From an uncultured Alistipes sp. (GTDB lineage: Bacteria > Bacteroidota > Bacteroidia > Bacteroidales > Rikenellaceae): DNA of 42,359 nucleotides. Shown here piece by piece: positions 23,869 to 32,954 of this stretch (position 1 is the stretch's first letter; each line of letters starts with the position of its first letter). The notes beneath the pieces are model-generated. The model saw nothing but the letters and a program-made list of their open reading frames with translations. It was not told where the DNA came from and ran no database searches. Location of the stretch: positions 1 to 42,359 of the forward strand of contig URBJ01000008.1 in assembly GCA_900546005.1 (NCBI GenBank), read 5' to 3'. The translations under genes were made by a program, and so were the position numbers.

Positions 23869-25209
23869 ATGGAACGAATCGTCGTATTGGGAGGTGGAGA
23901 GAGCGGATGCGGATCGGCCGTATTGGCCCGCGTCAAAGGATTCGATGTCTTTCTATCGGACCGGGGCTCTATCGCGCCGAAATACAAAAGCCTGTTGGAA
24001 CAGTGGAACATCCCCTACGAGGAGGAAACCCATACCGAAGTGAAGATTCTGTCGGCCGACCGGATCGTCAAGAGTCCCGGTATTCCAGACAAGGCTCCGA
24101 TGGTCCAAGCTGCTGTAAAGAGAGGTATTCCGATCATTTCGGAGATTGAATTTTCGGCGCCTTATCTCACAGCTTCGACGATCTGTATTACCGGCAGTAA
24201 TGGAAAAACCACGACGACGACACTTACCTATGAGATCCTGAAACAAGCCGGCGTAAAGGTCGGTCTGGCCGGAAACATCGGAGAGAGCCTTGCCCTGTCG
24301 GTCGCCACAAACCACTACGACTGGTATGTTATCGAACTGAGCAGCTTTCAGTTAGACGGTTGCTACACCTTCCGCACCGACATCGGTGTACTGATGAACA
24401 TTACGCCGGATCACCTCGATCGGTACGACTACAAATTGCAGAACTACATCGACAGCAAATTCCGTATCCTGCAAAACCAACGTCCCGAAGATCGTTTTAT
24501 CTACTGTGCCGACGATCCGCTGACCATAAAGAATCTGCCCAACCATCCGCTCCCCATGCGGGTGCTCCCGTTCAGTGTGAAAAAGGAGGAGGGATGTGCG
24601 GCCGTACTTCACGACGGAGTAATTTGCGTTTCGTTAGACGGAAAACAGGTGAACGTTCCGGCAGCCGAAATGAAAATCAAGGGAATCCACAACATATATA
24701 ACGCCATGGCCGCTTCACTGGCCGCTCTGTCCGCCGGAGTCGATCCAAAATCGATCGAGCAGACGCTCCGCTCGTTTGCCGGCATCGAACACCGCCTCGA
24801 ACCGTGCGGCACGATCGACGGTGTCGATTACATCAACGACTCGAAGGCCACGAACGTCGATTCGGTGTGGTATGCATTGGAGAGCATGACGCGGCCGGTT
24901 GTGTGGATTGCCGGCGGCACGGATAAGGGAAACGACTACTCACAGCTCTACGATCTCGTCAAGGAGAAAGTCAAGACGCTCGTTTGCATGGGAGTAGACA
25001 ATTCGAAACTGAAGACCGCTTTTGCTGGACGGATTGAACACATCGTCGACACTCACTCGCTGGACGAGGCGATGACAGCAGCCCGTCAATATGCACAAGC
25101 CGGAGAAACGGTACTTCTCTCTCCGGCCTGCGCCAGCTTCGATCTGTTCAAAAATTACGAGGACCGAGGTCGTCAATTCAAAGCGTGGGTCGCCGCCCAC
25201 AAATCATAA
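23869..25209 (+). CDS. murD: UDP-N-acetylmuramoyl-L-alanine:D-glutamate ligase
   Basis: Adds D-glutamate to UDP-MurNAc-L-Ala using ATP. The 446 residues match the family length. The N-terminal Rossmann-like VVLGGGESGCGSA binds the UDP part; the ATP loop is GSNGKTT at 109-115; HRLE, in the GIEHRLEP stretch, and NDSKATN follow at about 305-325. It begins 2 bp after the mraY stop and ftsW begins 15 bp after it, so the genes are clearly cotranscribed. Confidence 0.96.
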   Translation: MERIVVLGGGESGCGSAVLARVKGFDVFLSDRGSIAPKYKSLLEQWNIPYEEETHTEVKILSADRIVKSPGIPDKAPMVQAAVKRGIPIISEIEFSAPYLTASTICITGSNGKTTTTTLTYEILKQAGVKVGLAGNIGESLALSVATNHYDWYVIELSSFQLDGCYTFRTDIGVLMNITPDHLDRYDYKLQNYIDSKFRILQNQRPEDRFIYCADDPLTIKNLPNHPLPMRVLPFSVKKEEGCAAVLHDGVICVSLDGKQVNVPAAEMKIKGIHNIYNAMAASLAALSAGVDPKSIEQTLRSFAGIEHRLEPCGTIDGVDYINDSKATNVDSVWYALESMTRPVVWIAGGTDKGNDYSQLYDLVKEKVKTLVCMGVDNSKLKTAFAGRIEHIVDTHSLDEAMTAARQYAQAGETVLLSPACASFDLFKNYEDRGRQFKAWVAAHKS

Positions 25210-25224
25210 AGCCGATCACACCCG

Positions 25225-26511
25225 ATGGAAGAGCGCAAAACGGCATCCGAAAAAGCCTCCCTTCTCGACCGTCTTTTCGGTGGGGACCGTATTCTGTGGA
25301 TCATCATCGCCATACTGTCGATCATATCGCTGCTGGTCATCTACTCGTCGACCGCATCGATGGCCTATCGGAAAGCCGGTGGCGATACGGCCCACTACTT
25401 CTTCCAACAACTGAAATTCATTCTGCTCGGTTTTGTAGCCATGATCGTTATCCAACGATTCAACTACCAACGCTACGCCCGGCCAAAACTACTCTCGATC
25501 GTATTCATCGCGGCACTGCTTTTTATGTTGATGACCTTTTTTGTCGGTGTGAATCTGAATGATGCTTCACGCTGGCTCAAGGTTCCGATTCTCGGCGTTA
25601 CGTTCCAGCCCTCCGACTTTCTGCGCATCGCCCTGATCGCAATTCTGGCCCGGCAATTAGCCAAACGGCAGGTCGGGATAGAGCGTATGCCGCTGCTGCC
25701 CGCCCTGACCCTTCGCGGTTGGAAGAAAAATCCGGAAAAGAATATCAACATCCTGATACGCAACACGCTTCCGATCTTAGGTCCGATCGTATTGGCCTGC
25801 GGGACTATCTTCATGTCGAACTTTTCGACCTCGGCCATCACGTTCTGTACCTGCTGGATTATGCTTTACGTCGGACGGGTCAAGACCAAAGAGCTGGTCA
25901 AACTACTCGTATTGATCGCCGGAGTGATGATCCTCGCCGTATCGGTCATGTACATCTTCAATATCGGCCGATCGCACACATGGGTCAACCGACTGGGCAT
26001 CGGCACACTCGTCAACCAGACCGAGCAGACCGAAATGCAAAATGAAGACGATAACCTACAACAGGAACAGGCCCGGATCGCTATCGCCTCGGGTGGATTG
26101 CTCGGGAAAGGTCCCGGAAACAGTACGCAGCGCTCCAACCTGCCACACTCCTACTCCGATTTCGCCTACGCCTTTATCGTCGAAGAGTACGGGTTGGTCG
26201 GAGCCGTTACCATACTGTTCCTCTATCTGTGTATCTTCTTCCGCGGAATTGTAATTTTCCGGCGCTGCGGTACGGCCTTTCCGGGATTGTTGGTACTGGG
26301 ACTCTGTCTGATGATTACGTTCCAAGCGATATGCAACATGCTGGTCTCCGTCTGCCTGTTCCCCGTAACCGGACAGACTCTGCCCCTGATCAGCTTGGGT
26401 GGCTCGTCCATTGTGTTTACCTGTATGGCATTGGGATTGATCTTGGGAATCAGCCGTCAGGTCAAGGAGCAGTCGCTGGACAGACCCCGCAAAGAGTCTT
26501 TACTCGAATAA
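25225..26511 (+). CDS. ftsW: FtsW, SEDS-family septal peptidoglycan polymerase
   Basis: Polytopic membrane glycosyltransferase that polymerises lipid II at the septum with FtsI. The 428 residues contain about ten membrane helices. SEDS signatures are visible: WLKVPILGVTFQPSD (about 112-126) in the loop holding the conserved Pro-Ser, and near the C terminus GQTLPLISLGGSS. A loop of about 40 polar residues with many Gln and Glu (about 257-285) leads to ARIAIASGGLLGKGPG, the usual conserved periplasmic segment. Operon context between murD and murG supports FtsW over RodA. Confidence 0.94.
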   Translation: MEERKTASEKASLLDRLFGGDRILWIIIAILSIISLLVIYSSTASMAYRKAGGDTAHYFFQQLKFILLGFVAMIVIQRFNYQRYARPKLLSIVFIAALLFMLMTFFVGVNLNDASRWLKVPILGVTFQPSDFLRIALIAILARQLAKRQVGIERMPLLPALTLRGWKKNPEKNINILIRNTLPILGPIVLACGTIFMSNFSTSAITFCTCWIMLYVGRVKTKELVKLLVLIAGVMILAVSVMYIFNIGRSHTWVNRLGIGTLVNQTEQTEMQNEDDNLQQEQARIAIASGGLLGKGPGNSTQRSNLPHSYSDFAYAFIVEEYGLVGAVTILFLYLCIFFRGIVIFRRCGTAFPGLLVLGLCLMITFQAICNMLVSVCLFPVTGQTLPLISLGGSSIVFTCMALGLILGISRQVKEQSLDRPRKESLLE

Positions 26512-26546
26512 TCACGATATGGTTGTATCGAAAATAGTATCGAAAC

Positions 26547-27659
26547 ATGAATCGTAAACTGAAAATCATCCTGAGCGGAGGCGGCACCGGAGGACACATC
26601 TATCCGGCCGTTGCTGTCGCTGAAGCCTTAAAACAGAAATTAGGCGACAACGTGGAGATCCTCTTCGTCGGCGCTCAGGGCAAGATGGAGATGGAAAAGA
26701 TCCCCGCATTGGGGTATAAAATCATAGGACTCCCCGTTGCTGGTCTGCAACGGAAACTGACCCTCCGCAATCTGGCGGTTCCGTTCAAGGTTCTGCGCTC
26801 GATCGGGATGGCCCGGAAAGTTCTCCGGGACTTCAAGGCCGATGCTGCTGCCGGATTCGGCGGATATGCCAGTGCGCCCGTATTGTGGTGTGCCCAGCGA
26901 ATGGGAATTCCGACGCTCATTCAGGAACAGAACTCCTATGCAGGCGCTACGAACAAAATGTTGGCCTCAAGGGCCAAGCGTATCTGCGTCGCCTACGAGG
27001 GCATGGAACGCTTCTTCCCGAAAGAGAAGATCGTTCTCACGGGCAATCCGCTTCGGGGTCGCTTTTCCCAAAACGCTGAATTACGGGGAGAGGCCTTGAA
27101 ATATTTCGGTTTCGACGAGAACAAACCGGTCGTTCTGGTCGTTGGCGGAAGCCTCGGAACCCGGACCCTGAACAACATGATGAAGGCAAACGTCGATCGG
27201 ATCGTCGCAGAAAACAGGCTTCAAGTGATCTGGCAAACCGGAAAATATTATGAACGGGAGATGTCCGAGTTCATGCAGGGCAGAGCCGATCGGGGTATCT
27301 GGCGGGGAGCGTTCATCGACCGGATGGACTTGGCCTACGCGGCTGCCGATATTGTCGTCGCTCGTGCCGGAGCCTGCACGGTATCGGAACTTTGTCTAAT
27401 CGGCAAAAGCACCATTTTCGTGCCCTCACCGAATGTTGCCGAAGACCACCAGACTAAAAATGCGATGGCCCTTGTCAAGAAGCAGGCTGCCTGCATCGTC
27501 CCCGACAAGGAAGCCGTAGAGAGGGTTTTTCCAGAGATCGATCATCTGCTCGCACAACCCGAAACGATGGAGCGCATGCGACAGAACATGCTGCATTTGG
27601 GTATCAGCGACTCGGCGAGTCGTGTAGCCGAAGAGCTAATAAATATTATTAAAAAATAG
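26547..27659 (+). CDS. murG: UDP-GlcNAc:lipid I N-acetylglucosaminyltransferase
   Basis: Peripheral membrane GT-B enzyme that makes lipid II from lipid I. The 370 residues include the glycine-rich GGGTGGH loop at 11-17, the lipid-side FGGYAS motif near 93-98, and the UDP-GlcNAc site with GGSLGTRTLN and ARAGACTVSEL. PNVAEDHQTKNA near the C terminus is the conserved donor-binding segment. It starts 35 bp after ftsW and is followed by murC after 2 bp. Confidence 0.96.
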   Translation: MNRKLKIILSGGGTGGHIYPAVAVAEALKQKLGDNVEILFVGAQGKMEMEKIPALGYKIIGLPVAGLQRKLTLRNLAVPFKVLRSIGMARKVLRDFKADAAAGFGGYASAPVLWCAQRMGIPTLIQEQNSYAGATNKMLASRAKRICVAYEGMERFFPKEKIVLTGNPLRGRFSQNAELRGEALKYFGFDENKPVVLVVGGSLGTRTLNNMMKANVDRIVAENRLQVIWQTGKYYEREMSEFMQGRADRGIWRGAFIDRMDLAYAAADIVVARAGACTVSELCLIGKSTIFVPSPNVAEDHQTKNAMALVKKQAACIVPDKEAVERVFPEIDHLLAQPETMERMRQNMLHLGISDSASRVAEELINIIKK

Positions 27660-27661
27660 AA

Positions 27662-29023
27662 ATGAAGTTTACTAAAGTATATTTCTTGGGGATCGGAGGC
27701 ATCGGCATGAGTGCACTGGCTCGATACTGCCTGCACGAAGGCCTGCAAGTAGCTGGTTACGATCGAACTCCGTCGGAACTAACTGAGGCTCTGAGCCGAG
27801 AGGGAGCCCACATCACGTACGAAGATACGCCGGATACGATCCCCGCCAAATTTAAAAATCCGGCCGACACACAAGTCGTCTACACACCGGCTATTCCCTC
27901 GGACAGCCCCCAGCTGCTCTTCTTCCGCAACGGCAATTTCGAGATCGAGAAACGCTCCCGGATGCTGGGCGTAGTCTCCCGGAACAAGTTCCTGATGGCT
28001 GTATCCGGTACGCACGGCAAAACGACCACCAGCACTATGACCGCATGGTTCAACCACGAAGCGGCTGATGGAGGCAGTGCTTTTCTGGGCGGGATTTCGA
28101 AAAATTTCGACAGCAACTTGGTACTCGGAAAGGGCAACCGACTGGTCGCCGAGGCCGATGAGTTCGACCGTTCGTTTCTGCAGCTCTATCCGGACGTAGC
28201 CGTTGTCACCGCTGCCGACGCCGACCATCTCGACATCTACGGAACCCACGAAGCGGTCAAGGAGGCGTTCGCCGCGTTTATCGACCAGATCAAACCCGGC
28301 GGAACACTGATTCTGAAAAAGGGAGTGGACGTTGCCGTCCGCAACACAGCCATCAAGGTTTACCGCTACTCATACGACAGTCCCTGCGACTTCTATGCAG
28401 AACGAATCCGTGTCGGAGCGAACGGATGCTACACATTCGACATCGTCTGCCTGGACCGCACTCTTGCCGACTGCACGTTAGGCATTCCGGGATGGGTCAA
28501 TGTCGAAAACTGCATCGCCGCCGTAGCCATGCTCTGGGCCAGCGGCAGCTTCGACGAAACGCGGTTGCGGCAAGCCATTACCTCATTTCGAGGAGTCAAA
28601 CGCCGGTTCGACTTCTATGTCAACACCCCCCGGCACATCTACATGGACGACTATGCCCACCACCCGAATGAACTCCGCGCTACGATCACGTCGGTCCGGA
28701 AAATGTTTCCCGATCGCAAACTGACTGTCGTCTTCCAACCCCACCTCTACACCCGTACCCGCGATTTCGCTTCGGAGTTCGCCGACGCGCTGTCTCTCTG
28801 TGATGATGTACTGCTGCTACCGATCTATCCGGCACGCGAGGAACCGATCGAAGGGGTGAGCTCGGAGATGTTGCTCCCCATGATCCGTACCTCGGTCCAA
28901 ATTGTCGAAAAAAGCGAACTGCTCGATACGATCCGCAAAAAAGATCCGGAATTATTGGTAACTTTCGGAGCAGGCGATATAGATCGATTCTGCACAAAAA
29001 TAGCCGCACTGCTGTCTGAATAA
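27662..29023 (+). CDS. murC: UDP-N-acetylmuramate:L-alanine ligase
   Basis: First Mur ligase; attaches L-alanine to UDP-MurNAc with ATP. The 453 residues contain the N-terminal GIGGIGMSALA dinucleotide-like fold, the ATP loop GTHGKTT at 116-122 and the DDYAHHP motif at about 328-334 that is typical of MurC. Gene order murG-murC-ftsQ is standard. The stop is 15 bp before the GTG start of ftsQ. Confidence 0.96.
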   Translation: MKFTKVYFLGIGGIGMSALARYCLHEGLQVAGYDRTPSELTEALSREGAHITYEDTPDTIPAKFKNPADTQVVYTPAIPSDSPQLLFFRNGNFEIEKRSRMLGVVSRNKFLMAVSGTHGKTTTSTMTAWFNHEAADGGSAFLGGISKNFDSNLVLGKGNRLVAEADEFDRSFLQLYPDVAVVTAADADHLDIYGTHEAVKEAFAAFIDQIKPGGTLILKKGVDVAVRNTAIKVYRYSYDSPCDFYAERIRVGANGCYTFDIVCLDRTLADCTLGIPGWVNVENCIAAVAMLWASGSFDETRLRQAITSFRGVKRRFDFYVNTPRHIYMDDYAHHPNELRATITSVRKMFPDRKLTVVFQPHLYTRTRDFASEFADALSLCDDVLLLPIYPAREEPIEGVSSEMLLPMIRTSVQIVEKSELLDTIRKKDPELLVTFGAGDIDRFCTKIAALLSE

Positions 29024-29038
29024 CATCCTATCTGTACC

Positions 29039-29878
29039 GTGAAAAAGTCGTTGGCCATAACCCTGAATCTTTCGGCATGGATCCTGCTTATCCTCTATCT
29101 GTCGTTCGCCCTGCACTACACGAACCGACAGAAGAAAGAGCGTCTGTGCAAAGGAATCAACGTCACGATTCTCGACAGCGCCGAACGAAAATTCATCACA
29201 CCGGCTATGGTAAAGATGTGGTTCGAGACGGAAAAGATAAAGGTAATCGGAGAAAAGCTCCTGTCGATCAACACGATCGAGTTGGAAAAGTTTATCGGCC
29301 GTCGGGGTTATGTCCGCACGGTACGGGTCTACACTTCGATGGACGGAATGCTAAACATCGAGATCTCCCAACGCCGCCCGATCGTCCGCTTCAATACACA
29401 GAACGGATACAACTTCTATGTGACCGAGGATAACTACATTCTACCGGCCCAACGCCACTTCGTTACCTACGTGCCGATCGTTACGGGATACGTCCTTCCT
29501 CCCTTCCACCGAGACTACGTCGGACCTCTCGACAGCTTCGCCCACAGCGAAGAAAAAAAAGTAGAAAAAAGTTACCTGTTTTTGTCGAAACTAATTAATT
29601 TTGTAAAATTCGTGGATGGTGACGATTTTTGGCGCTCGTTCATCGTACAGATCAACGTGGAAGGGGGTGGCGCAGAACAACAATACGACCCTGATATAGA
29701 GATTGTTCCACGAGCAGGGAATCAGGTCATTCTGCTCGGAAGAGTCGACGGTTATCAGGAAAAATTGAACAAACTGCTCGCCTTCTACAAGAATGCCGTC
29801 GCCTACGAAGGCTGGGAAAAGTTCAGATACATAAATTTACAATATAAAGATCAGATTGTCTGCATCGAAAATAAATAA
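29039..29878 (+). CDS. ftsQ: FtsQ/DivIB cell division protein
   Basis: Bitopic divisome protein of 279 residues with one membrane segment (about 8-25) and a periplasmic domain. The POTRA-like part (about 40-110) contains LLSINTIELEKFIGRRGYVRTVRVY, in which the first strand meets the wall-associated partner. The start is a GTG at 29039, 15 bp after murC. Conservation is weak, and the name rests on topology and its place between murC and ftsA. An unusually A+T-rich stretch (29550-29612, with AAAAAAAA runs encoding a Lys/Glu segment) lies in the coding sequence and carries a promoter-like -7 element. Confidence 0.9.
   Translation: MKKSLAITLNLSAWILLILYLSFALHYTNRQKKERLCKGINVTILDSAERKFITPAMVKMWFETEKIKVIGEKLLSINTIELEKFIGRRGYVRTVRVYTSMDGMLNIEISQRRPIVRFNTQNGYNFYVTEDNYILPAQRHFVTYVPIVTGYVLPPFHRDYVGPLDSFAHSEEKKVEKSYLFLSKLINFVKFVDGDDFWRSFIVQINVEGGGAEQQYDPDIEIVPRAGNQVILLGRVDGYQEKLNKLLAFYKNAVAYEGWEKFRYINLQYKDQIVCIENK
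29596..29603 (+). promoter_or_regulatory. Possible internal promoter within ftsQ for ftsA-ftsZ
   Basis: TAATTTTG matches the -7 consensus fully and lies in the most A+T-rich part of the gene. The -33 region is not consensus, so support is weak. It would place a transcript start about 270 bp ahead of ftsA. Confidence 0.25.
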
Positions 29879-29886
29879 TTGAGACA

Positions 29887-31335
29887 GTGGAAAACGGGGG
29901 TTATATCGTTGCGATCGATTTAGGGAGTAATACAGTGGTTGCAGTCGTCGGGACAAAAACCGAAGACGGAAAAATCCGAATTCTCGACAAGGAGATCTCC
30001 ACCGTTCAGGGAGCGGGGATGGTTCGCGGCGAGATCAAAAACATCGACTTGGTGTCGCAAAGCATCAAAAATGCAGTAAACGCCATCGAAGAGCGGATGG
30101 GCATACGAATTACCGAAGCCTATACCGGCATCTCGGGCCAACACATCCGCAGCGTAAAACAACCCTACTACGTATTTGCCAGCCGCGGCGACGAAATCCG
30201 TCAGGAGGACGTCCGTCAACTGCACGACAGCATGCGTAACGTACCGGCTCCGGACGGCGAAAAAATCCTTCAGATCATCCCTCAGAACTACATCATCGAC
30301 GATAAGGAGGAGACCGCAAATCCAGTCGGAACGTTCGGTAACAAATTAGCCTCGACGTTCAACATCATCTTGGGAGACACGGTCGCCATCAACCGCCTTG
30401 AGATGGCCCTCAAACGGGTGAATATCGCTCCGCTGGGCCTCTATCTGAACGCTATCGCCTCGGGTGAAGCCGTACTTACTCCCGACGAAAAGGAGGAGGG
30501 CGTTGCCGTAATCGACATCGGCGGCGGAACAACCGACGTCGTCGTCTACCAAGACAACATCATCCGACACGTAGGGATCGTGCCGATGGGTGGAAACGTG
30601 ATCAACAAGGATATCCGCTCGTACGGCATTCTTGAGAAACACGTAGAGAGCCTGAAAACTCGATATGGTGAGGCCATGCGCGACGCAGCCCAACCGGATA
30701 AATACATTACGACTCCGGGGCTCAGTGCCAAAGCCTCCAAGGAGATCTCCGCCCAGAATCTGGCAGCCATCATCGAGGCCCGGATGCTGGACATCATCGA
30801 CTTTGCCATCGAAGAGATCAAAAAATCGGGATACCACGACAAATTGGGGGCCGGAGTAGTCCTCACGGGTGGTGGAGCCCAACTCAAACATGTCGACCTG
30901 CTCTTCAAAAGCTACACCGGACTGGATGCACGGGTTGCCGGAGCAGAGAGCAATCTGGACGAAAGCAGTCTGGAATCCGCAGGAAGTCCGGCTCTGGCTA
31001 CGGCCATTGGTTTGCTGATGAAGGCCTATGAAGATCGGGCTCAAAACAAAACTATAAATCGAAGTAGACCATTGTCGCCCCGTCCTGCCACGAAAGAACA
31101 GCTGTCCAATACCGGTGTTAAACGTAATCTAAACGATTTCTACCAAAGGCGGCAAAACATCAACGAAGGAACCGAAGGTGGAGAAGGCGGAGAAGGCGGA
31201 GAAGGCGGAAATAACAAAACGAAAAAGACTACTATAAAAGACAACAAGCAAGAGAAACCAAGTGCCATCAAACGTTTCCTCAATCGGTTACGCGACTACC
31301 TTGAAGAAGACGAAATTGAAGACAACGAAATATAA
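29887..31335 (+). CDS. ftsA: Cell division protein FtsA
   Basis: Actin-like ATPase that tethers FtsZ to the membrane. The 482-residue protein has the phosphate-1 motif VAIDLGSNT (8-16), the 1C domain in the first third, and the phosphate-2 loop AVIDIGGGTTDV (about 202-213). An adenosine-site GAGVVLTGGGAQL lies at about 318-330. The C-terminal linker from about 385 is long and charged, with four EGG repeats at 430-441. An amphipathic membrane-targeting helix follows (about 459-473, SAIKRFLNRLRDYL), then an acidic end. The GTG at 29887 lies 8 bp after ftsQ. The tail is longer than in E. coli, as is usual in Bacteroidetes. Confidence 0.95.
   Translation: MENGGYIVAIDLGSNTVVAVVGTKTEDGKIRILDKEISTVQGAGMVRGEIKNIDLVSQSIKNAVNAIEERMGIRITEAYTGISGQHIRSVKQPYYVFASRGDEIRQEDVRQLHDSMRNVPAPDGEKILQIIPQNYIIDDKEETANPVGTFGNKLASTFNIILGDTVAINRLEMALKRVNIAPLGLYLNAIASGEAVLTPDEKEEGVAVIDIGGGTTDVVVYQDNIIRHVGIVPMGGNVINKDIRSYGILEKHVESLKTRYGEAMRDAAQPDKYITTPGLSAKASKEISAQNLAAIIEARMLDIIDFAIEEIKKSGYHDKLGAGVVLTGGGAQLKHVDLLFKSYTGLDARVAGAESNLDESSLESAGSPALATAIGLLMKAYEDRAQNKTINRSRPLSPRPATKEQLSNTGVKRNLNDFYQRRQNINEGTEGGEGGEGGEGGNNKTKKTTIKDNKQEKPSAIKRFLNRLRDYLEEDEIEDNEI
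31174..31209 (+). repeat. In-frame 9-bp tandem repeat in the ftsA linker
   Basis: Four consecutive copies of a 9-bp unit (GAAGGYGGA), the last three identical, encode Glu-Gly-Gly four times. The unit is a multiple of three, so copy-number change by slippage would keep the frame and only change linker length. Confidence 0.9.
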
Positions 31336-31417
31336 TTCGGATCGAAGTCGACAAGTTTGAGAGATTTCATAGCTAAATGAACCCATAACTGCGGGACGAT
31401 CCACTAACATTGAAAAC

Positions 31418-32917
31418 ATGTCTGAAGAGAACAAAATAATCGATTTCGAAATTCCCAAGTTATCCCCCTCCATCATTATGGTCACCGGTGTGGGCGGAGG
31501 CGGAAGCAATGCCGTCAACCACATGTACGAACTGGAGATTGCCGACGTCTCGTTCATGGTCTGCAACACCGACCCTCAGGCTCTGCGCAACAGTCCCGTT
31601 CCGGTAAAGGTTCGCCTCGGACAAAACGGACTCGGAGCAGGAAACAATCCGGAAAAGGGCCGGCAAGCAGCGTTGGAGAGTCTGGACGAAATCATCGAAA
31701 TATACAAGAGAGAGGGAACGAAGATGGTCTTCATCACGGCCGGTATGGGTGGTGGAACCGGAACTGGAGCCGCTCCCGTAATTGCCCGGGCGGCAAAAGA
31801 GATGGGCATATTGACCGTCGCAATCGTTACGATCCCGTTCAAAACCGAAGGTCCGAAACGAATGAGACAGGCCTATCAAGGTATCGAAGAGCTGCGCGGA
31901 TGTGTAGACTCCCTCTTGCTTATCAACAACGAGAATATTCAGGAGATTTTCGGAAAACTTACCCTGACCGAAGCCTTCGGCAAAGCCGATGATATTTTGG
32001 CCACCGCCGCGAAGGGAATCGCCGAGGTCATCACACGGGAAAATACCGTCAATGTGGATTTCGCCGATGTACAGACCGTCATGACCGACAGCGGTGTCGC
32101 CCTGATGGGATCGGGCAGAGCATCGGGCGAAGATCGGGCCATGAAGGTGGCCAATATGGCACTCGAATCCCCGCTGTTGAACCACAACGACATTGCAGGG
32201 GCCAAAAATATCCTGATCAACATCACCTCGGGTGACGAAGAGATCACCTTGGAAGAGACCTACATGATCACCGAATACATCCAAGAACGTGCCGGCAACA
32301 ATGCCGACATCATCTGGGGTGCGGGTAAGGACGATTCGCTCGGAACGGATATCGAAGTAACGATCATTGCGACCGGATTCGACTATACACAGATGAATAT
32401 GGTAAGCTACTCGCCGCTGCAGGATTACAAGGACATGCAACGCAAGGCTGCCATGAAGCAACAGGCCGAACAGGAGCAGCAGCAGGCAGCAGACTCTTCA
32501 GAGAGTCAAACGGAGGAGCCTGTTACGCAGATTCTACCTGAGAACGGGCCAAGAAGACAGCGTCCGGAGCCGATAAGCGCAGCTCCTGCTTCCACTCCTG
32601 TCGTACCCACGCCCAAGCAACCGGTTCCGGAGCAGCCTCATACGCCTCAACCGGCGGCTCACAAGCCCTCTTTCCATACTACCCCACGTCCTCAACCCAA
32701 ACCGATCTCCGGTCCGATGGCACAACCCGCTATCGAATCGAAGAAGCAGGGGGAGGCCGAGTTAGACATTGACGAATGGGAAAAGCGTCCGGCATTTGTC
32801 CGTCGGAATATCAAATTCGTCAAGGACAGCTCTTCGGATGGAACACGCTCCCGGGTGGTATTGAAAGACGAAACACCGACCGACCACAATTCGGGTCAAA
32901 ACGGATCGCTGTTTTAA
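31418..32917 (+). CDS. ftsZ: Cell division protein FtsZ
   Basis: Tubulin-like GTPase that forms the Z ring. The 499 residues contain GVGGGGSNAVN (24-34), the tubulin signature GGGTGTGA at 111-118, and the T7 loop with NVDFADVQTVM (about 211-221). The globular part ends near residue 330. A Pro/Gln/Glu-rich linker of about 120 residues follows. The C-terminal region contains DEWEKRPAFVRRNI (about 451-464), a Bacteroidetes-type conserved peptide that probably binds FtsA. The ATG at 31418 lies 82 bp after ftsA; TAACATTG just upstream (31408-31415) is too near the start to be a clear promoter. Confidence 0.97.
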   Translation: MSEENKIIDFEIPKLSPSIIMVTGVGGGGSNAVNHMYELEIADVSFMVCNTDPQALRNSPVPVKVRLGQNGLGAGNNPEKGRQAALESLDEIIEIYKREGTKMVFITAGMGGGTGTGAAPVIARAAKEMGILTVAIVTIPFKTEGPKRMRQAYQGIEELRGCVDSLLLINNENIQEIFGKLTLTEAFGKADDILATAAKGIAEVITRENTVNVDFADVQTVMTDSGVALMGSGRASGEDRAMKVANMALESPLLNHNDIAGAKNILINITSGDEEITLEETYMITEYIQERAGNNADIIWGAGKDDSLGTDIEVTIIATGFDYTQMNMVSYSPLQDYKDMQRKAAMKQQAEQEQQQAADSSESQTEEPVTQILPENGPRRQRPEPISAAPASTPVVPTPKQPVPEQPHTPQPAAHKPSFHTTPRPQPKPISGPMAQPAIESKKQGEAELDIDEWEKRPAFVRRNIKFVKDSSSDGTRSRVVLKDETPTDHNSGQNGSLF

Positions 32918-32954
32918 ACATAGCACATAAGGACCTATTTTCGCCATATACGCT

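Noticed and set aside
31174..31209. Short CRISPR-like repeat
   Set aside because: The units are 9 bp with no spacers and lie in frame in ftsA. It is a coding minisatellite.
31408..31415. TAACATTG as a dedicated ftsZ promoter
   Set aside because: It has one mismatch, no -33 element, and would place the transcript start after the ATG.
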